This document shows positions 5,027 through 6,069 of a DNA stretch of 6,069 nucleotides, piece after piece. Origin of the DNA: Paenibacillus sp. (GTDB lineage: Bacteria; Bacillota; Bacilli; Paenibacillales; Paenibacillaceae); the NCBI GenBank assembly GCA_029256665.1, contig JAQSXN010000268.1, forward strand, positions 1 through 6,069, written 5' to 3'. Made by a program: the position numbers and the translations under genes. Under the pieces are notes generated by a model. The model was not told the DNA's origin, ran no database searches, and worked only from the letters and a program-made list of their open reading frames with translations. Position 1 is the first letter of the stretch. Every line of letters begins with the position of its first letter.

Positions 5027-6069
5027 ATGACCAAAATTCGCATGGGCATCATCGGCTGCGGTGGTATGGCGGCAGCACATTTTAGCGGCTACAAGGAGCT
5101 TGGCGATCATACGGAGGTGACGGCGGTATGCGACATCGAGCTGGAACGCGCGCAGTCGGCGGCGAGCCTGCTCGGCATCTCGACGGCCGTTACCGATTAT
5201 CGTGAATTGCTGGTGCATGTCGATGCGGTATTGATCGTACTTCCGCACCATTTGCATTACGAGGTGGGCATGGCGTGCTTGAAAGCAGGGAAACACGTGC
5301 TTATGGAGAAGCCGATGTGCAATACCGAGGAGCAATGCCTCGATTTGATCCGTACGGCGGATCAGCGCGGGTTGATCCTCATGACAGCTTACCCGGTTCG
5401 TTTCTGGCCGATTATCGTGAAGCTGAAGGAGCTCGTAGATTCGAAACAATACGGCGATGTGTTCCATATGTCGATATGGACGGAACAGTTTACGAAATAT
5501 CACGACGGCCATTGGGCCCATTCCGCCGCAACTCTCGGGGGTGGGCAGTTTTTCAGCCATGGCTGCCATTACATCGATCTGATGCTTTGGTTCCTGGGGC
5601 GCCCGGTGCGGGGAACGCACATGGGGACGAATTTCGGCACGCCATGGATGGAGAAAGAAGGAACAAGCGATGTTGTCATTGAATTCGAAAGCGGCGCGGT
5701 CGGCTATCATTTCGGTACATGGGGCGCGCGAGGCACCCGGCTCGGTTACAGCATTCACGTTCATTGCACGGAAGGCTTGCTGGAAGCGAATTTAAAGGAA
5801 TGGAAGCTATACGCGCATACGAATATCCGGGAGGAGAAGGCGAATTTGGATACCGCTTCGCGGACCAAGCTGTTGTTGGAAGCACCGCAAGGCGGGAAAA
5901 GCACGCATTATGAAATTCTGCATTTCCTCGATTGCATCCGCACAGGGAAAAGGCCGCTGGTGGACGGTCCAGTAAGCCTGCAAAGCTTGCGCGTCATATG
6001 GCGGTTATACGAAATCAGGATTCCCGCTTCAAAAATTATCGATGTCGCAAAAGCACTGTCGGGGGATGT
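5027..6069 (+). CDS. Second Gfo/Idh/MocA family oxidoreductase, 3' end outside the window
   Basis: An ATG at 5027 with a good ribosome binding site opens a frame that has no stop to the window edge, giving 347 complete codons. The N-terminal Rossmann fold has GIIGCGGMA (7-15) and an Asp (Asp36) at the end of the second strand (AVCD). The EKP motif is at 94-96 with catalytic-type Lys95. The C-terminal domain shows GGGQFFSHGCHYIDL (171-185), placing His181 at the usual catalytic histidine; the Asp expected four residues earlier is Ser177. The visible end (IPASKIIDVAKAL) resembles the last region of this family, so probably only a few residues are missing. It differs clearly from the preceding oxidoreductase: ordinary length, no cysteine-rich insertion and a different C-terminal motif, so it is not a recent tandem copy. 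It probably acts on the same imported sugar pathway. The substrate and reaction direction are unknown. Confidence 0.9.
   Translation, partial: MTKIRMGIIGCGGMAAAHFSGYKELGDHTEVTAVCDIELERAQSAASLLGISTAVTDYRELLVHVDAVLIVLPHHLHYEVGMACLKAGKHVLMEKPMCNTEEQCLDLIRTADQRGLILMTAYPVRFWPIIVKLKELVDSKQYGDVFHMSIWTEQFTKYHDGHWAHSAATLGGGQFFSHGCHYIDLMLWFLGRPVRGTHMGTNFGTPWMEKEGTSDVVIEFESGAVGYHFGTWGARGTRLGYSIHVHCTEGLLEANLKEWKLYAHTNIREEKANLDTASRTKLLLEAPQGGKSTHYEILHFLDCIRTGKRPLVDGPVSLQSLRVIWRLYEIRIPASKIIDVAKALSGD

Noticed and set aside
4697..5764. Minus-strand open frame of 355 codons opposite the two oxidoreductases
   Set aside because: It crosses the junction of two clear + strand genes, has shadow-like His/Arg-rich composition and no domain that I recognise.

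Overview
The window looks like a chromosomal carbohydrate-uptake operon from a Gram-positive Bacillota, most likely Paenibacillus or a close relative such as Cohnella. The reasons are moderately G+C-rich DNA with strong purine Shine-Dalgarno sequences, free use of GTG and TTG starts, an LplA/LplB/YtcP-type CUT1 importer without its own ATPase, and neighbouring Gfo/Idh/MocA oxidoreductases. The genus is inferred from family resemblance, not proven.

Layout: five genes, all on the + strand, with short gaps and no convincing + strand terminator. (1) 46-1704, lipoprotein sugar-binding protein. (2) 1807-2706, LplB-type permease. (3) 2755-3639, YtcP-type permease. (4) 3683-4996, Gfo/Idh/MocA oxidoreductase with a cysteine-rich insertion. 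(5) 5027-6069, a second, different Gfo/Idh/MocA oxidoreductase that is still open at the window edge. Only 45 bases precede gene 1, so the operon promoter lies outside the window or the operon starts earlier. The gaps are 102, 48, 43 and 30 bases.

How the genes work together: the lipoprotein would capture an oligosaccharide or modified sugar outside the membrane. The two permeases form the channel, and a shared MsmX-type ATPase encoded elsewhere would power it. The two NAD(P)-dependent oxidoreductases would then process the imported sugar, or a sugar released from it. The substrate cannot be read from the sequence. An EF-hand-like loop in the binding protein resembles the calcium site known in alginate-binding AlgQ2, which suggests a relative of the oligosaccharide-binding branch.

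The most unusual non-coding signal is the 102-base gap between genes 1 and 2. It holds a long hairpin whose 3' arm contains a perfect 8-base complement of the next gene's Shine-Dalgarno region, so two mutually exclusive RNA folds are possible. Three consecutive genes (both permeases and the first oxidoreductase) use non-ATG starts, each fixed by a well-spaced ribosome binding site. No mobile element, CRISPR array, tRNA or rRNA was seen. The content is a recognisable type of operon, not a clearly new system.
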